This document shows positions 26,717 through 35,504 of a stretch of DNA of 64,000 bases, in pieces (positions within the stretch are counted from its first letter, which is position 1; each line of letters begins with the position of its first letter). This DNA is from an uncultured Clostridia bacterium. GTDB lineage: Bacteria; Bacillota; Clostridia; TANB77; CAG-508. The notes below the pieces were generated by a model. It ran no database searches. It was not told where the DNA came from and was given only the letters and a program-made list of their open reading frames with translations. Made by a program: the position numbers and the translations under genes. The DNA is taken from assembly GCA_944392605.1 (NCBI GenBank), contig CALXXE010000009.1, positions 26,437 to 90,436 of the forward strand, written 5' to 3'.

Positions 26717-27465
26717 CTAAAACACCTCCTATCATTGTAAAGAAGGCATCTCTCAAGTTAGATGTATTTGTTTTACTTTTTATTTCTTCAGGCGTTCCTT
26801 CATTTATTACAAGACCTTTATTTATCATAATCACTCTATCACAAATATTTTCTGCTTCTTCCATATAATGTGTTGAATATAAAATTATTTTATTCTTTTT
26901 CTTTTCTTCTTTCATAAAATCTAAAATAATTTGGCTAGAAATAATATCTAATCCTGTTGTTGCTTCATCTAATATATAATATTTAGGATTATGTACTAAA
27001 CATCTTGCAATATTTACTCTTTGTGTTTGACCAGTTGATAAGTTTCCAATTTTGTTATATAGGAAATTATCCATATTTAATATTTTAGATATTTCTTTAA
27101 TGCTTTCTTCTGCTTTCTTTTCTTCTACTCCATAAATATCAGCGCACATTTTTAATAATTCATAACAAGATAAAGTATCATATAGTTTCGTATTTCCTGA
27201 TAAATATGCTATTTGCTTTTTTATTTCAATTTCATTTTTCTTATAAGTTAATCCATCAAATGAAATCTCTCCTTCTGTTGGCTCTAATATTCCTGCGATC
27301 ATTCTAAGAAGTGTTGTTTTTCCGAGCTCCATTTGGTCCTAATATTCCAATTATTTCTCCTTCATTTGCTTCAAAACTTATTCCATTATCAGCATAAAAT
27401 TCTTCTTTTTCTTTTTTGTTTTTATAACGCACGAATTTCTTTTTTAAATTATCTACTTTTATCAT
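26706..27465 (-). CDS. ABC transporter ATPase (NatA-like) with +1 shift at CGG in Walker A
   Basis: Starting at ATG 27465, the frame reads MIKVDNLKKKF and reaches GPNGA, then meets the in-frame CGG at 27322-27324. Read normally it becomes RKNNTS and stops. Skipping one C gives GPNGAGKTTLLRM, a perfect Walker A, and the frame continues through LSTGQTQRVNIAR (signature), YILDEATTGLD (Walker B) and STHYMEEAE to 26706, for 252 residues. Without a shift the protein loses its ATP site, so the gene is either recoded, damaged, or wrongly sequenced at one base. It is followed by its permease. Confidence 0.82.
27322..27324 (-). other. In-frame CGG, +1 shift site (NatA-like ATPase)
   Basis: GCT CGG AAA AAC must be read GCT (C)GGA AAA ACA to give the invariant Ala-Gly-Lys-Thr of Walker A. 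Homology fixes both the residue (Gly) and the position to a single codon. Confidence 0.85.
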
Positions 27466-27647
27466 TTTCTTCTCCTTTCTTCATGACAAAATAATATATT
27501 ATTGTCATTGTTAGTGTCAAGAAAAAATAGTAAAAAATTAAGAATTTGTCTTAACAAAAATAAATGTATAATAAAATTTTCCATAGTATAAATTATTTTT
27601 AATAGCAATTTACGTTTCAATTATTTTTGAATTTTTTGTAAATTTAC

Positions 27648-27676
27648 TAGACAGCATTTAACCTTTGTGATATTAT
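27648..27676 (+). promoter_or_regulatory. Promoter of the 27733 gene
   Basis: TAGACA, 17 bases, TATTAT, ending about 55 bases before the ATG. Confidence 0.5.
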
Positions 27677-27732
27677 ATATTTTGTAAAAACAAAAGATAT
27701 GAAATATAATTATTTCAATTGGGAGGTTTAAA

Positions 27733-28200
27733 ATGTTAAAATCAAAGAAATTAAAATTTATTATATTAACTATAAGTATTATAGCTTTTATATTTTTATT
27801 AGATAGTTGTTATGCTGTTGATTTGAACTTGAGTACAGACTTAACTTCTAATTTATCAACAAATACTACTGCAACAAATGGAACAACAAATACTACAACT
27901 AACGAAACAACAGATGCAAATACGACTCAGAATACTACTAACCAATCTTCTACAAATACCGGAACTAACACTGCTAATCCAAGTAATTCAACAAATACAA
28001 TGAATACTTCTAGCACAGGGACTTCAAATTCAACTGGTACAAGTAGTACAACAAATACAGGCTCAGGAGCAACAGTTACAAATGCTTTACCAGAAAGTGA
28101 TTTAGGATTAACAAATATATTAAATATACTTTTAATTGTAATTGGAATTTTACTTATCTTCTTAGCAATTGCTATTCTAATTAGATTAAAAAATAGCTAA
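27733..28200 (+). CDS. Secreted Asn/Thr-rich protein with C-terminal membrane helix
   Basis: A 155-residue protein: signal peptide (about 1-27, ending SCYAVD), an 80-residue low-complexity stretch of Asn, Thr and Ser, then LPESDLG and a membrane helix ending in RLKNS. The C-terminus resembles the layout of a sortase substrate, but the motif is not canonical, so a simple membrane anchor is equally likely. The start has a GGGAGG site. The low-complexity middle resembles the linker of the 13152-16226 surface protein. Function unknown. Confidence 0.6.
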   Translation: MLKSKKLKFIILTISIIAFIFLLDSCYAVDLNLSTDLTSNLSTNTTATNGTTNTTTNETTDANTTQNTTNQSSTNTGTNTANPSNSTNTMNTSSTGTSNSTGTSSTTNTGSGATVTNALPESDLGLTNILNILLIVIGILLIFLAIAILIRLKNS

Positions 28201-28218
28201 AAATATTTTTAAAATTTT

Positions 28219-28258
28219 ATAAAAGCTTTATTCCAAATAAAGCTTTTATTTTTTTGTT
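28219..28258 (+). terminator. Terminator of the 27733 gene
   Basis: The stem AAAAGCTTTATT/AATAAAGCTTTT with a CCAA loop is followed by ATTTTTTT. Confidence 0.85.
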
Positions 28259-28365
28259 TTTGATGTATATTTTATAAAAAAATTAAAATAATAATATTAT
28301 AATTTGTTTTTCATAGTAATTTATTATGGAAAATATTGTTTATATTTTTTATAGGAGGAATCTTT

Positions 28366-28824
28366 ATGTATAAGAAAATAATAGTTAGTGCATGTATTCT
28401 ACTTGCAAGTATCCTTCTTTCTTTTAATCTATGCTTAGCAAATGACGCTACTAACATGTTAGAAGATGCTGCAAATGGAGTAAGAAATGCTGTTGGTGGT
28501 GCTGAAAATGCTATCCAAGACGCCGCTGGTGGGGCAACTAATACAGTAAGAAATATGACCGAGGGCATAGAAAACGGTGCAAACTCTGCTACTAATACTA
28601 TGAGAAATGCTACTAATTCAACTAAAGACACAAACAACAATATGAACAATGAAGGATATGTAGCAACTAGAACAGCTACAGATACAGGAGCTGCAACATT
28701 TATGGGAATGACATCAACTGCATGGACATGGTTAATTATTGGAATTGCTGCAATAGCAATAGTTGCTCTTGTTTGGTACTATGGAAATCAATTAAAAGCT
28801 TCTAGATATGACGATAGAGACTAA
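28366..28824 (+). CDS. Small secreted helical repeat protein with C-terminal membrane helix
   Basis: A 152-residue protein starting at ATG 28366 after TAGGAGG. It has a signal peptide (about 1-25), then five or six imperfect 11-residue units such as AANGVRNAVGG, AENAIQDAAGG and ATNTVRNMTEG that should form an amphipathic helix. A polar linker, a membrane helix (WTWLIIGIAAIAIVALVWYY) and a short charged tail follow. The 11-residue periodicity recalls apolipoprotein or LEA-like helices. It is probably a membrane-tethered envelope protein of unknown function. Confidence 0.65.
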   Translation: MYKKIIVSACILLASILLSFNLCLANDATNMLEDAANGVRNAVGGAENAIQDAAGGATNTVRNMTEGIENGANSATNTMRNATNSTKDTNNNMNNEGYVATRTATDTGAATFMGMTSTAWTWLIIGIAAIAIVALVWYYGNQLKASRYDDRD

Positions 28825-28833
28825 TTAATCTTT

Positions 28834-28873
28834 TAATGCACTTTAAATTAATTTAAGGTGCATTATTTTTTAT
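28834..28873 (+). terminator. Terminator of the 28366 gene
   Basis: The stem AATGCACTTTAAAT/ATTTAAGGTGCATT (one G-U pair) is followed by ATTTTTTATTTT. Confidence 0.8.
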
Positions 28874-28921
28874 TTTATGATATAATATTTATCGTAAAAT
28901 AAATATTAGGAGTAAGTTTAT

Positions 28922-29380
28922 ATGAATACTAAATTAATTGCAAAAAATCCAACTGCATATCACAATTATACAATTGAAGATAAATTAGAAGCAGGAATAG
29001 TACTATCTGGTACAGAAATAAAATCTATAAGAAAAGGCAAGGCTAACCTAAAAGATAGTTATGCTATTATTAAAAATGGTGAAGTTTATATTGTAGGAAT
29101 GCATATTAGTCCCTACGAACATGGAAATATTTTTAACAAAGATCCTTTACGAGATAGAAAACTTTTATTAAATAAAAAAGAAATAAATAAATTGTTTGGT
29201 TTAACAAAACAAAAAGGATATAGCCTTGTTCCTATCAGCTTATATTTTAAGGGAAGTTTGGTTAAAGTAGAACTTGGTATTGGTAAAGGTAAAAAATTAT
29301 ATGACAAACGTCAAGATATTGCCAAAAAAGATGCGGAACGAAGAATAAATCAAGCTATGAAACAAAAATACAGAGATTAA
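28922..29380 (+). CDS. smpB: tmRNA-binding protein SmpB
   Basis: A 152-residue SmpB of normal length with the hallmark segments [36 protein letters not shown] and the basic C-terminal tail ([18 protein letters not shown]) that enters the decoding centre. With tmRNA it rescues ribosomes stalled on mRNAs lacking a stop codon. Its own tmRNA gene is not visible here. It is relevant to the stalling and recoding question raised by the CGG codons in this window. Confidence 0.97.
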   Translation: MNTKLIAKNPTAYHNYTIEDKLEAGIVLSGTEIKSIRKGKANLKDSYAIIKNGEVYIVGMHISPYEHGNIFNKDPLRDRKLLLNKKEINKLFGLTKQKGYSLVPISLYFKGSLVKVELGIGKGKKLYDKRQDIAKKDAERRINQAMKQKYRD

Positions 29381-29405
29381 ATTAATTAACCTCTGTATTC
29401 TTTTA
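29366..29405. terminator. Bidirectional terminator between smpB and the DUF2207 gene
   Basis: AAATACAGAG and CTCTGTATT pair around a 15-base loop. The stem overlaps the end of smpB. If the DUF2207 gene ends at 29417, as proposed, the terminator follows that stop cleanly; read without shifts, that gene runs through it to 29386. Confidence 0.6.
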
Positions 29406-29416
29406 TTTCAAGTATT

Positions 29417-31671
29417 CTAGAAACGACCTCCACCGCCGCCTCCGGCCTCCGCCGTCCGCCGCCACCAGATGAGCCGCCTCCAAATCCTCCACCTGAGCTA
29501 TGTGGAGTTGAATTATACGAGCTTGTACTTATTGCCGAATTTACACTAGTATTTAAATCTCTTATAAGATTTGTACTTATACTATGGTATATCAATAAAT
29601 TAGTATCTATTCCACTTGTATCTGTCATGCGCATTTTCATTTGTTCTTCTACCTTATTAGCACAACCTAACACTGTTGCAGTAACTAAATATCTCTCCCA
29701 TAACGTTATTTGAGGTAAATCCTTCTCGTCAAAATTACTAAAATCTTTTAAAAATCTTTTATGTGCTAGCCATTTTGAATATTCTTCTTTTCCTTTTTCT
29801 GTTCTATTTTTATCTTTGCTTCCTATTATCAAATATGTAATATTGATTATAGATATTCCTACTAAATATATTAAAACTTGTGCCGCACAATTTTCTAATC
29901 CATGAAATACTCCAAATGCCATAAATATACTAAATATATAATTCATAATTGTAAAGATTTTAAGTAAAATTAATGTGGTATCGCCTTTGAAATATTTCTT
30001 TTCTTCTACTTCTTCTTTTGTCTCCTTTTTAAATTGATTAAATTCTTTCATTAATTGCTTTGCTCTTTTAATATTTGTTCCGTAACTTTCTAAATCTAGC
30101 ATATAACATTTATTAGTATTTCTTCCAACCATTTTAAATAGTACATTTAAAACTATATTTTCTGCTTTGGTTCCTTTGTAATTTTCATTTTGAAGTTTTA
30201 GTACAATATCATCTTCATCCTTTGCATCTTCATATGAAATTACTTTTTTATTAATCAAATTTAATATAGTTGCTGAAAATCCTACGCTACTACTTTCTTT
30301 TTTCATTAAATATTCTAAAACATTTGGATTATCTTCACTTGGGAAATCTCTATAATATTTACCTTTAAATTTGTGTTTTTCATTAATTATCTTTATAAGT
30401 TTATCTATAGCAAAAACCCCTAAAACCACATTTGTAATTATAACAAGAATTATAAAATTTCTCCTTATTTTATCTTGTCTTTCTTCTAATATGTCATCTA
30501 ATTGTTCATATATAGTTAAAGCTTGTTCTTTTACTTCTTCATCAAAGCCTTCTTCTATTTCTTCCTTAAAATCTTCTAATCTACTTCTAGTTAGAAACAT
30601 ATAATTATTGTCTGTTAAACTATCTAGGCTATATTTTAAATCTTTTTTCCAATCTGCATTAACCAAATCTTTTGTTGCTTCAATTCTTTCTAAAAAGTTT
30701 TGTTTTTCCTCACTCGTTTCATCTAACTCGTTTACTAATTCCATTGCGTGATTATAATAGTACATTATTGGATTTTCTTCTAATTCAATTACTGCTTCAC
30801 TCGCTCTGCTTTCCAATTTTAGTTTTTCGTTTTCTCGCTCACTATTTGCTGTATTTGCCATCATTTGCTCATATTTTAGGATATTATCTCTTCCATTAAC
30901 ATTAGAGTTTTTAGTAGCTAGAGGAACTAAGTCTTTGTTAAACATAACTCTTATAGTTTCTGGAGTATAGCTATCTACATTTGTATCTTCAAAATATAAA
31001 GTTTTAGCATCTATAATTTCATTTCTACCACTAAGTTGCCCCTTTGTCCAAATTCTAACATCACTATCTTCTCCTGGTAAATGTACAATAACTTGGAAAT
31101 CTTCTATATTTTCTTCAAAATAATCTCCTAAGACATTCCAATATAATTCCGCAACATCATTATGTACTACAACTACATCCTCAATAGTATATTCTATACA
31201 CATAACTTTATTTTCTTTATCAGTACAATAAATTTTAAAATCTCTACCTGAGCTACGTTCTGTAAGCTCATAAACTCCATAATCCCCATTAGAAGCACTT
31301 CTTACCTCTTGGTATATAGTTTCAGTGTTTCCTATATCATCAATTGAATTAAAATTTTCTTGAGATATATCATATACTTTAATATCTTTTATACCTGTTC
31401 CATCATATATATCTGTATTTCCTGTAAAATTACTATATATTCCTGTAAAAGCAGTTGCATACGGATTTTTAAAATCTATACTTCTTAATCTACCATTATA
31501 TTCTCCATTAAGCCAATCAGCTTCTCTTACTGTTATAGAACCATCCGCATTTATCGTTATATCTTGATATAACAATTTAGTAGTTTCTTCTTCATCAGCT
31601 AAAACATTGTCTGTTAGAAAAAATACAAATATCATTAAAATAAATATTAATACTATTCTTATTTTTTTCAT
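29417..31671 (-). CDS. DUF2207 membrane protein with Gly-rich tail, two +1 shifts at CGG
   Basis: About 750 residues: signal peptide, an extracytoplasmic DUF2207 domain (starting DITINADGSITVREAD, residues 35-240), a helical region, membrane helices near 415-435 and 590-640, and a Gly-rich C-terminus. The zero frame ends with RRRPEAAVEVV and runs on to 29386. Reading CGGC (CGG at 29452-29454) and CGGA (CGG at 29442-29444) as Gly gives an unbroken poly-Gly tail ending GRF and a TAG at 29417. Such endings are normal for DUF2207 proteins. Function is unknown. A paralogue is at 37283-39199. Confidence 0.8.
29442..29454 (-). other. Two CGG +1 shift sites in the DUF2207 tail
   Basis: The coding strand reads GGC GGA CGGC GGA GGC CGGA GGC GGC GGT GGA. 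Removing one C before each marked GG leaves only Gly codons followed by CGT TTC TAG. Confidence 0.7.
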
Positions 31672-31772
31672 TTTTCATCCCCCATATACAAAATATGACA
31701 TAGGAAAAGTTGTTTTCCTATATCATAATCGCTTACATAATAAAGTTATACTCAATTATTTTATTATTATTC

Positions 31773-32702
31773 TTATATTTTATTACTTGAACCAAAAACA
31801 TCTACCATTTTATGTTTTACTGTTTCTTTTATTAAGTCTCTTGCTGGAGTTAAATATTTTCTTGGGTCAAATGCACTTGGGTCTTCTACAAACACCTTTC
31901 TAATTCCAGCTGTCATAGCTAGTCTTAAATCTGTGTCTACATTTATTTTTGATACTCCAGATACACTTGCTTCATGTAATATTTCGTCTGGTACACCTTT
32001 TGCTCCTGGTATATTGCCACCATATTTATTACACATATCTACTAATTCTGGAATAACTGTTGATGCTCCATGTAATACTATTGGAGTATTTGGTATTTTT
32101 TCTTTTATTTCTTTTAAAATATCAAATCTAAGTTTTGCTTCTCCTTTAAATTTATAAGCTCCATGGCTTGTACCAATAGCAATTGCTAAAGAATCACAAC
32201 CTGTTCTTTTAACAAATTCCTCAGCTTGGTCAGGATCTGTATACATAGCATCTTTTGCATCTACATTTACATCATCCTCAATTCCTGCTAATTTTCCAAG
32301 CTCAGCTTCTACAACAACTCCTTTAGAATGAGCATAATCTACTACTTGTTTTGTTAATCTTACATTTTCTTCAAAATCATATTTTGAACCATCTATCATA
32401 ACAGATGTGAATCCATTATCAATACACATTTTAGCTGTTTCAAAATCTGGTCCATGGTCTAAATGAATTGCAACTGGAACTTCTGGATGTTCTTCAACTG
32501 CTGCTTCTACCATTTTCATTAAATATCCTATTCTTGCATATTTTATTGCACTTGATGATGCTTGTAATATAACTGGTGATTTAGCTTCTGCCGCAGCATC
32601 AACAATACCTTGTATTATTTCCATATTATTTACGTTAAATGCACCTATTGCATATCCTTCTTTCATTGATTTTTCAAACATATCCTTTGTTGTAACTAAC
32701 AT
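31773..32702 (-). CDS. fba: Class II fructose-bisphosphate aldolase
   Basis: A 309-residue aldolase with Zn ligands in HLDHGPDFE and later His residues (GTSHGAYKF, VLHGAS), and the KINVDTDLRLA phosphate-binding segment. It cleaves fructose-1,6-bisphosphate into DHAP and glyceraldehyde-3-phosphate in glycolysis. It is monocistronic, with an AGGAGG site and complete normal length. Confidence 0.96.
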   Translation of the reverse strand: MLVTTKDMFEKSMKEGYAIGAFNVNNMEIIQGIVDAAAEAKSPVILQASSSAIKYARIGYLMKMVEAAVEEHPEVPVAIHLDHGPDFETAKMCIDNGFTSVMIDGSKYDFEENVRLTKQVVDYAHSKGVVVEAELGKLAGIEDDVNVDAKDAMYTDPDQAEEFVKRTGCDSLAIAIGTSHGAYKFKGEAKLRFDILKEIKEKIPNTPIVLHGASTVIPELVDMCNKYGGNIPGAKGVPDEILHEASVSGVSKINVDTDLRLAMTAGIRKVFVEDPSAFDPRKYLTPARDLIKETVKHKMVDVFGSSNKI

Positions 32703-32786
32703 ATTAATTCCTCCTTTTTAATTTGTTTACTACTTTGTTATTTTATTTCTTATTTTACAATATGTCAAGTGTTTTTAAGATAAAAT

Positions 32787-32852
32787 GGGACAGGGCTTTT
32801 TTGTCTCACCTTTTCATTATTTTGTAAAGTGAGACATTTAAGCTCCGTCCCC
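32787..32852. repeat. REP-like palindrome
   Basis: A 66-base imperfect palindrome: GGGACAGGGCTT and TTGTCTCAC on the left pair with GTGAGACA and AAGCTCCGTCCC on the right around a loop. It lies between fba and the cysteine-synthase gene. The core TTTTTTGTCTCA recurs in the hairpin at 50889-50920. Confidence 0.65.
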
Positions 32853-32860
32853 AAAATCTC

Positions 32861-33826
32861 TCATTCATATTTTATTAACTCTATTTTATTAGATATAAAC
32901 TTTTCGTTATTATCAATATCTTTACTTAAATCAGTTGATAAATATTTCTTATTATCATCTGCAAATACAGTTACAATATTTTTATCCATTTTATCCGCAA
33001 GCAATACTGAAGCTATAAAATTAGCTCCTGATGAAATTCCAACTCCTAATCCTAATTCTCTTGATAGTTTTCTTGACATGTTAATTGCATCATTATCATT
33101 TACTAAGATTATTTCATTTATTTTACTTTTATCTAATAAATCTGGTACAAAGTCATCTCCTATCCCCTCTATTTTATGTTGGTCTATTATTTTTCCTTTT
33201 GATATTATTGGCATCTTATCTGGCTCTAAAGCTACTATTTTTATATCTTTATACTCCTTTTTTAATCTATCTCCTATCCCCATTAAAGTTCCACCTGTTC
33301 CTACTCCTGATACAAAAGCACCTGTAGATTCATCTAATTTTCCTAAGTTGTTTATTATTTCTTTTCCTGTTGTCTCATAATGTGCTTTATAATTATCTTC
33401 ATTTCCAAATTGATTTGCTAGAAAACCATTTTTTTCTTCTACTAATTTTTTGGCTTCTTCAACACATTTTATAAATCCACCTTGTTCTTTTGATATTAAA
33501 GTTACATTTGCTCCATAGTTTTTCATTAGTTCTATTCTTTCTTTACTTGCCCAATCAGGCATAAAAATATATACAGGATGTTTGTAATATGCTCCAATTG
33601 CTGCAAGAGAAATCCCTGTATTTCCACTTGTAGCTTCTATTATTGGTTGGCCCTTTTTTAGTTTTCCTTTTTTTATAGCCTCATTTATTATGTAAAAAGC
33701 TACTCTATCTTTTATACTTCCTGTTAGATTATAATATTCTAATTTAGTAAATATATTTATCTTTTTATCTTTATATTTACACAAAATTTTTATCATGGGG
33801 GTATTTCCAATTATATCTTTTAACAT
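32861..33826 (-). CDS. Cysteine synthase family PLP enzyme
   Basis: A 321-residue fold-type II PLP enzyme. The PLP lysine is K39 in NLTGSIKDR, the substrate loop is EATSGNTGIS, and the phosphate cup is GVGTGGTL. It resembles O-acetylserine sulfhydrylase (CysK/CysM). The start overlaps the peroxiredoxin stop by seven bases, so the two are coupled and sulfur or thiol metabolism is likely. No serine acetyltransferase lies nearby. Confidence 0.88.
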   Translation of the reverse strand: MLKDIIGNTPMIKILCKYKDKKINIFTKLEYYNLTGSIKDRVAFYIINEAIKKGKLKKGQPIIEATSGNTGISLAAIGAYYKHPVYIFMPDWASKERIELMKNYGANVTLISKEQGGFIKCVEEAKKLVEEKNGFLANQFGNEDNYKAHYETTGKEIINNLGKLDESTGAFVSGVGTGGTLMGIGDRLKKEYKDIKIVALEPDKMPIISKGKIIDQHKIEGIGDDFVPDLLDKSKINEIILVNDNDAINMSRKLSRELGLGVGISSGANFIASVLLADKMDKNIVTVFADDNKKYLSTDLSKDIDNNEKFISNKIELIKYE

Positions 33827-34530
33827 TCTCCTTCACCTTCACTATTATCCACTTTATTGGCTATACACTTTTTACTTGGTTGTTCGAAACTTAAGTACCA
33901 ATTGATTCCATTTCTATTTTTATTTATATATTCTACCCTTTTTTCTAACTCTTCATACGTTTGTGGTATAGGTACTATTACAGGTTGATTTGGCATCCAA
34001 TTTGCTGCAGTAGCTCCACCCATACAACCTGCCATTTGAAGAGCCCTTACAGTTCTTAATATTTCTGGAATAAACCTTCCTACATTCATTGGATATATTA
34101 ATATTGTTCTAACAATTTGCTTATCATCAATTATATAGACATTTCTAACAGTTTCTGTTGTGCTCATTTCATTGGAAATCATTCCATATCTTCTTGCAAT
34201 TAAAGCATTTCTATCAGCTATAATTGGAAATGATATTTTTATCCCTGTTCTACAATAGATATCATAAGCCCAAGCTAAATGAGAACTATTACTATCTACA
34301 CTTAAACCTAATAATTCTGTATTTATTTGTTTAAAATATGTATGTGCTCTTGTAAATGCAATCATCTCTGTTGTACAAACTGGTGTAAAATCTCCTGGAT
34401 GTGAAAACAATACAAGCCATTTTCCTTCATAATCTTTTAAGCTTACTTTTCCAAAAGTAGATATAGCTTCAAAATCTGGTGCTTTCTCACCTATTTTTAC
34501 ATTTCCATTTTCTAATAACTCATAATTCAT
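33820..34530 (-). CDS. Peroxiredoxin (Prx6/AhpC-like)
   Basis: A 236-residue peroxiredoxin with the peroxidatic Cys52 in GDFTPVCTTEM and a long C-terminal domain as in Prx6-type or archaeal enzymes. Further cysteines (GCMGG and two near the C-terminus) could be resolving residues. It reduces H2O2 and organic peroxides using an unidentified thiol donor. It is cotranscribed with the cysteine-synthase-like gene. Confidence 0.92.
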   Translation of the reverse strand: MNYELLENGNVKIGEKAPDFEAISTFGKVSLKDYEGKWLVLFSHPGDFTPVCTTEMIAFTRAHTYFKQINTELLGLSVDSNSSHLAWAYDIYCRTGIKISFPIIADRNALIARRYGMISNEMSTTETVRNVYIIDDKQIVRTILIYPMNVGRFIPEILRTVRALQMAGCMGGATAANWMPNQPVIVPIPQTYEELEKRVEYINKNRNGINWYLSFEQPSKKCIANKVDNSEGEGEC

Positions 34531-34637
34531 AAAAATAAACTCCTTTCATTTCTATATATTATGAAAGAAGTTTTATTTTGTTAATTAAACAAATATGATT
34601 TTATTTTTCAATTTATTTTCTTACTACTATTATTATA

Positions 34638-35147
34638 TTATTTTACTAATTTTAATTTTAATACATTCCCTTTCTCATTTTGTGCTTCTAATATTTTTGT
34701 TACATTTTCTTTAGTTATACTTAAATCTCCTTGCATTTTTTCTTGAATATCTCTTACAAATAATAAATTATTAACAATTACAGATTGTGAACTTTTTAAT
34801 GAATTAACGACTTTTTTTATTTTATTTTGTCCTTTTTTAACTTTTTCTAATTCTAGTTGTATATTTGTAACATTAGCTTTTATTTCTTCTTGTTCTTCTT
34901 TTATACCTACAATATCTCCTTTCATTTCTTCTTGCTCTTTCTTTATTACTACAATATCACCTTTCATTTCTTCTTGCTCTTTCTTTATTACTGCAATATC
35001 ACCTTTCATTTCTTCTTGCTCTCTCTTTATTACTGCAATATCACCTTTCATTTCTTCTTGCTCTCTCTTTATTACTGCAATATCACCTTTCATTTCTTTA
35101 ATGTCAGAAGACATATTAGTAAGTAATCCAAGTATTTTTTCTTCCAT
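34638..35147 (-). CDS. Coiled-coil protein with 14-residue tandem repeats
   Basis: A 169-residue, all-helical, highly charged protein without signal peptide. Residues about 18-88 are five near-identical 14-residue units of the form EEMKGDIAVIKREQ (42 bases each at DNA level, about 34895-35105), followed by degenerate units and a coiled-coil tail. Fourteen residues equal two heptads, so length changes by repeat slippage keep the coiled coil in register. Function unknown; similar proteins often accompany Rpn or mobile genes, which is not proof of a role. Confidence 0.7.
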   Translation of the reverse strand: MEEKILGLLTNMSSDIKEMKGDIAVIKREQEEMKGDIAVIKREQEEMKGDIAVIKKEQEEMKGDIVVIKKEQEEMKGDIVGIKEEQEEIKANVTNIQLELEKVKKGQNKIKKVVNSLKSSQSVIVNNLLFVRDIQEKMQGDLSITKENVTKILEAQNEKGNVLKLKLVK

Positions 35148-35442
35148 CTAGTTTCTCCTTTCTGCTTTTACAAAAAGAGTGTAAAAACTATTTTTTATTA
35201 TTAAAATATTTTTATTATCTTCAGTATTAAAATAATTTTACTATTAAATTTATATTTCGTCAATACTAAACTTTGAAAATTATAATTATAATGAAATAAT
35301 ACTAAGAATTAATGTAGTTGAAATAAATTTTGATTTTTAATTTTTAAAAAATTATCGATATAATAAAACTGTAAGAAATAAATTATAAAAATAATATCTT
35401 TTTTATAATAACATATATTCTTATAAAAAGCAAATTATTTAT
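35148..35442. other. Intergenic region without a recognised gene
   Basis: Extremely AT-rich. It contains the upstream region of the coiled-coil gene and nothing else that I can identify. Confidence 0.5.
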
Positions 35443-35478
35443 AAAAACTTCCTTCGATGTAACACGAAAGAAGTTTTC
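35443..35478 (-). terminator. Probable terminator of the DnaB-like gene
   Basis: An imperfect stem, GAAAACTTCTTTCG against CGAAGGAAGTTTTT, with the T-run on the minus strand. It lies 27 bases after the stop codon. Confidence 0.55.
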
Positions 35479-35504
35479 TAAATAATTTTATTATAAACAA
35501 AATA

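Noticed and set aside
27733-28200. Firm call of sortase anchoring for the LPESD protein
   Set aside because: The motif lacks the Gly and Thr/Ala of the canonical signal and the basic tail is weak; a plain membrane anchor is as likely.
34895-35105. CRISPR array
   Set aside because: The 42-bp units are contiguous without spacers and lie inside a coding frame with heptad periodicity.
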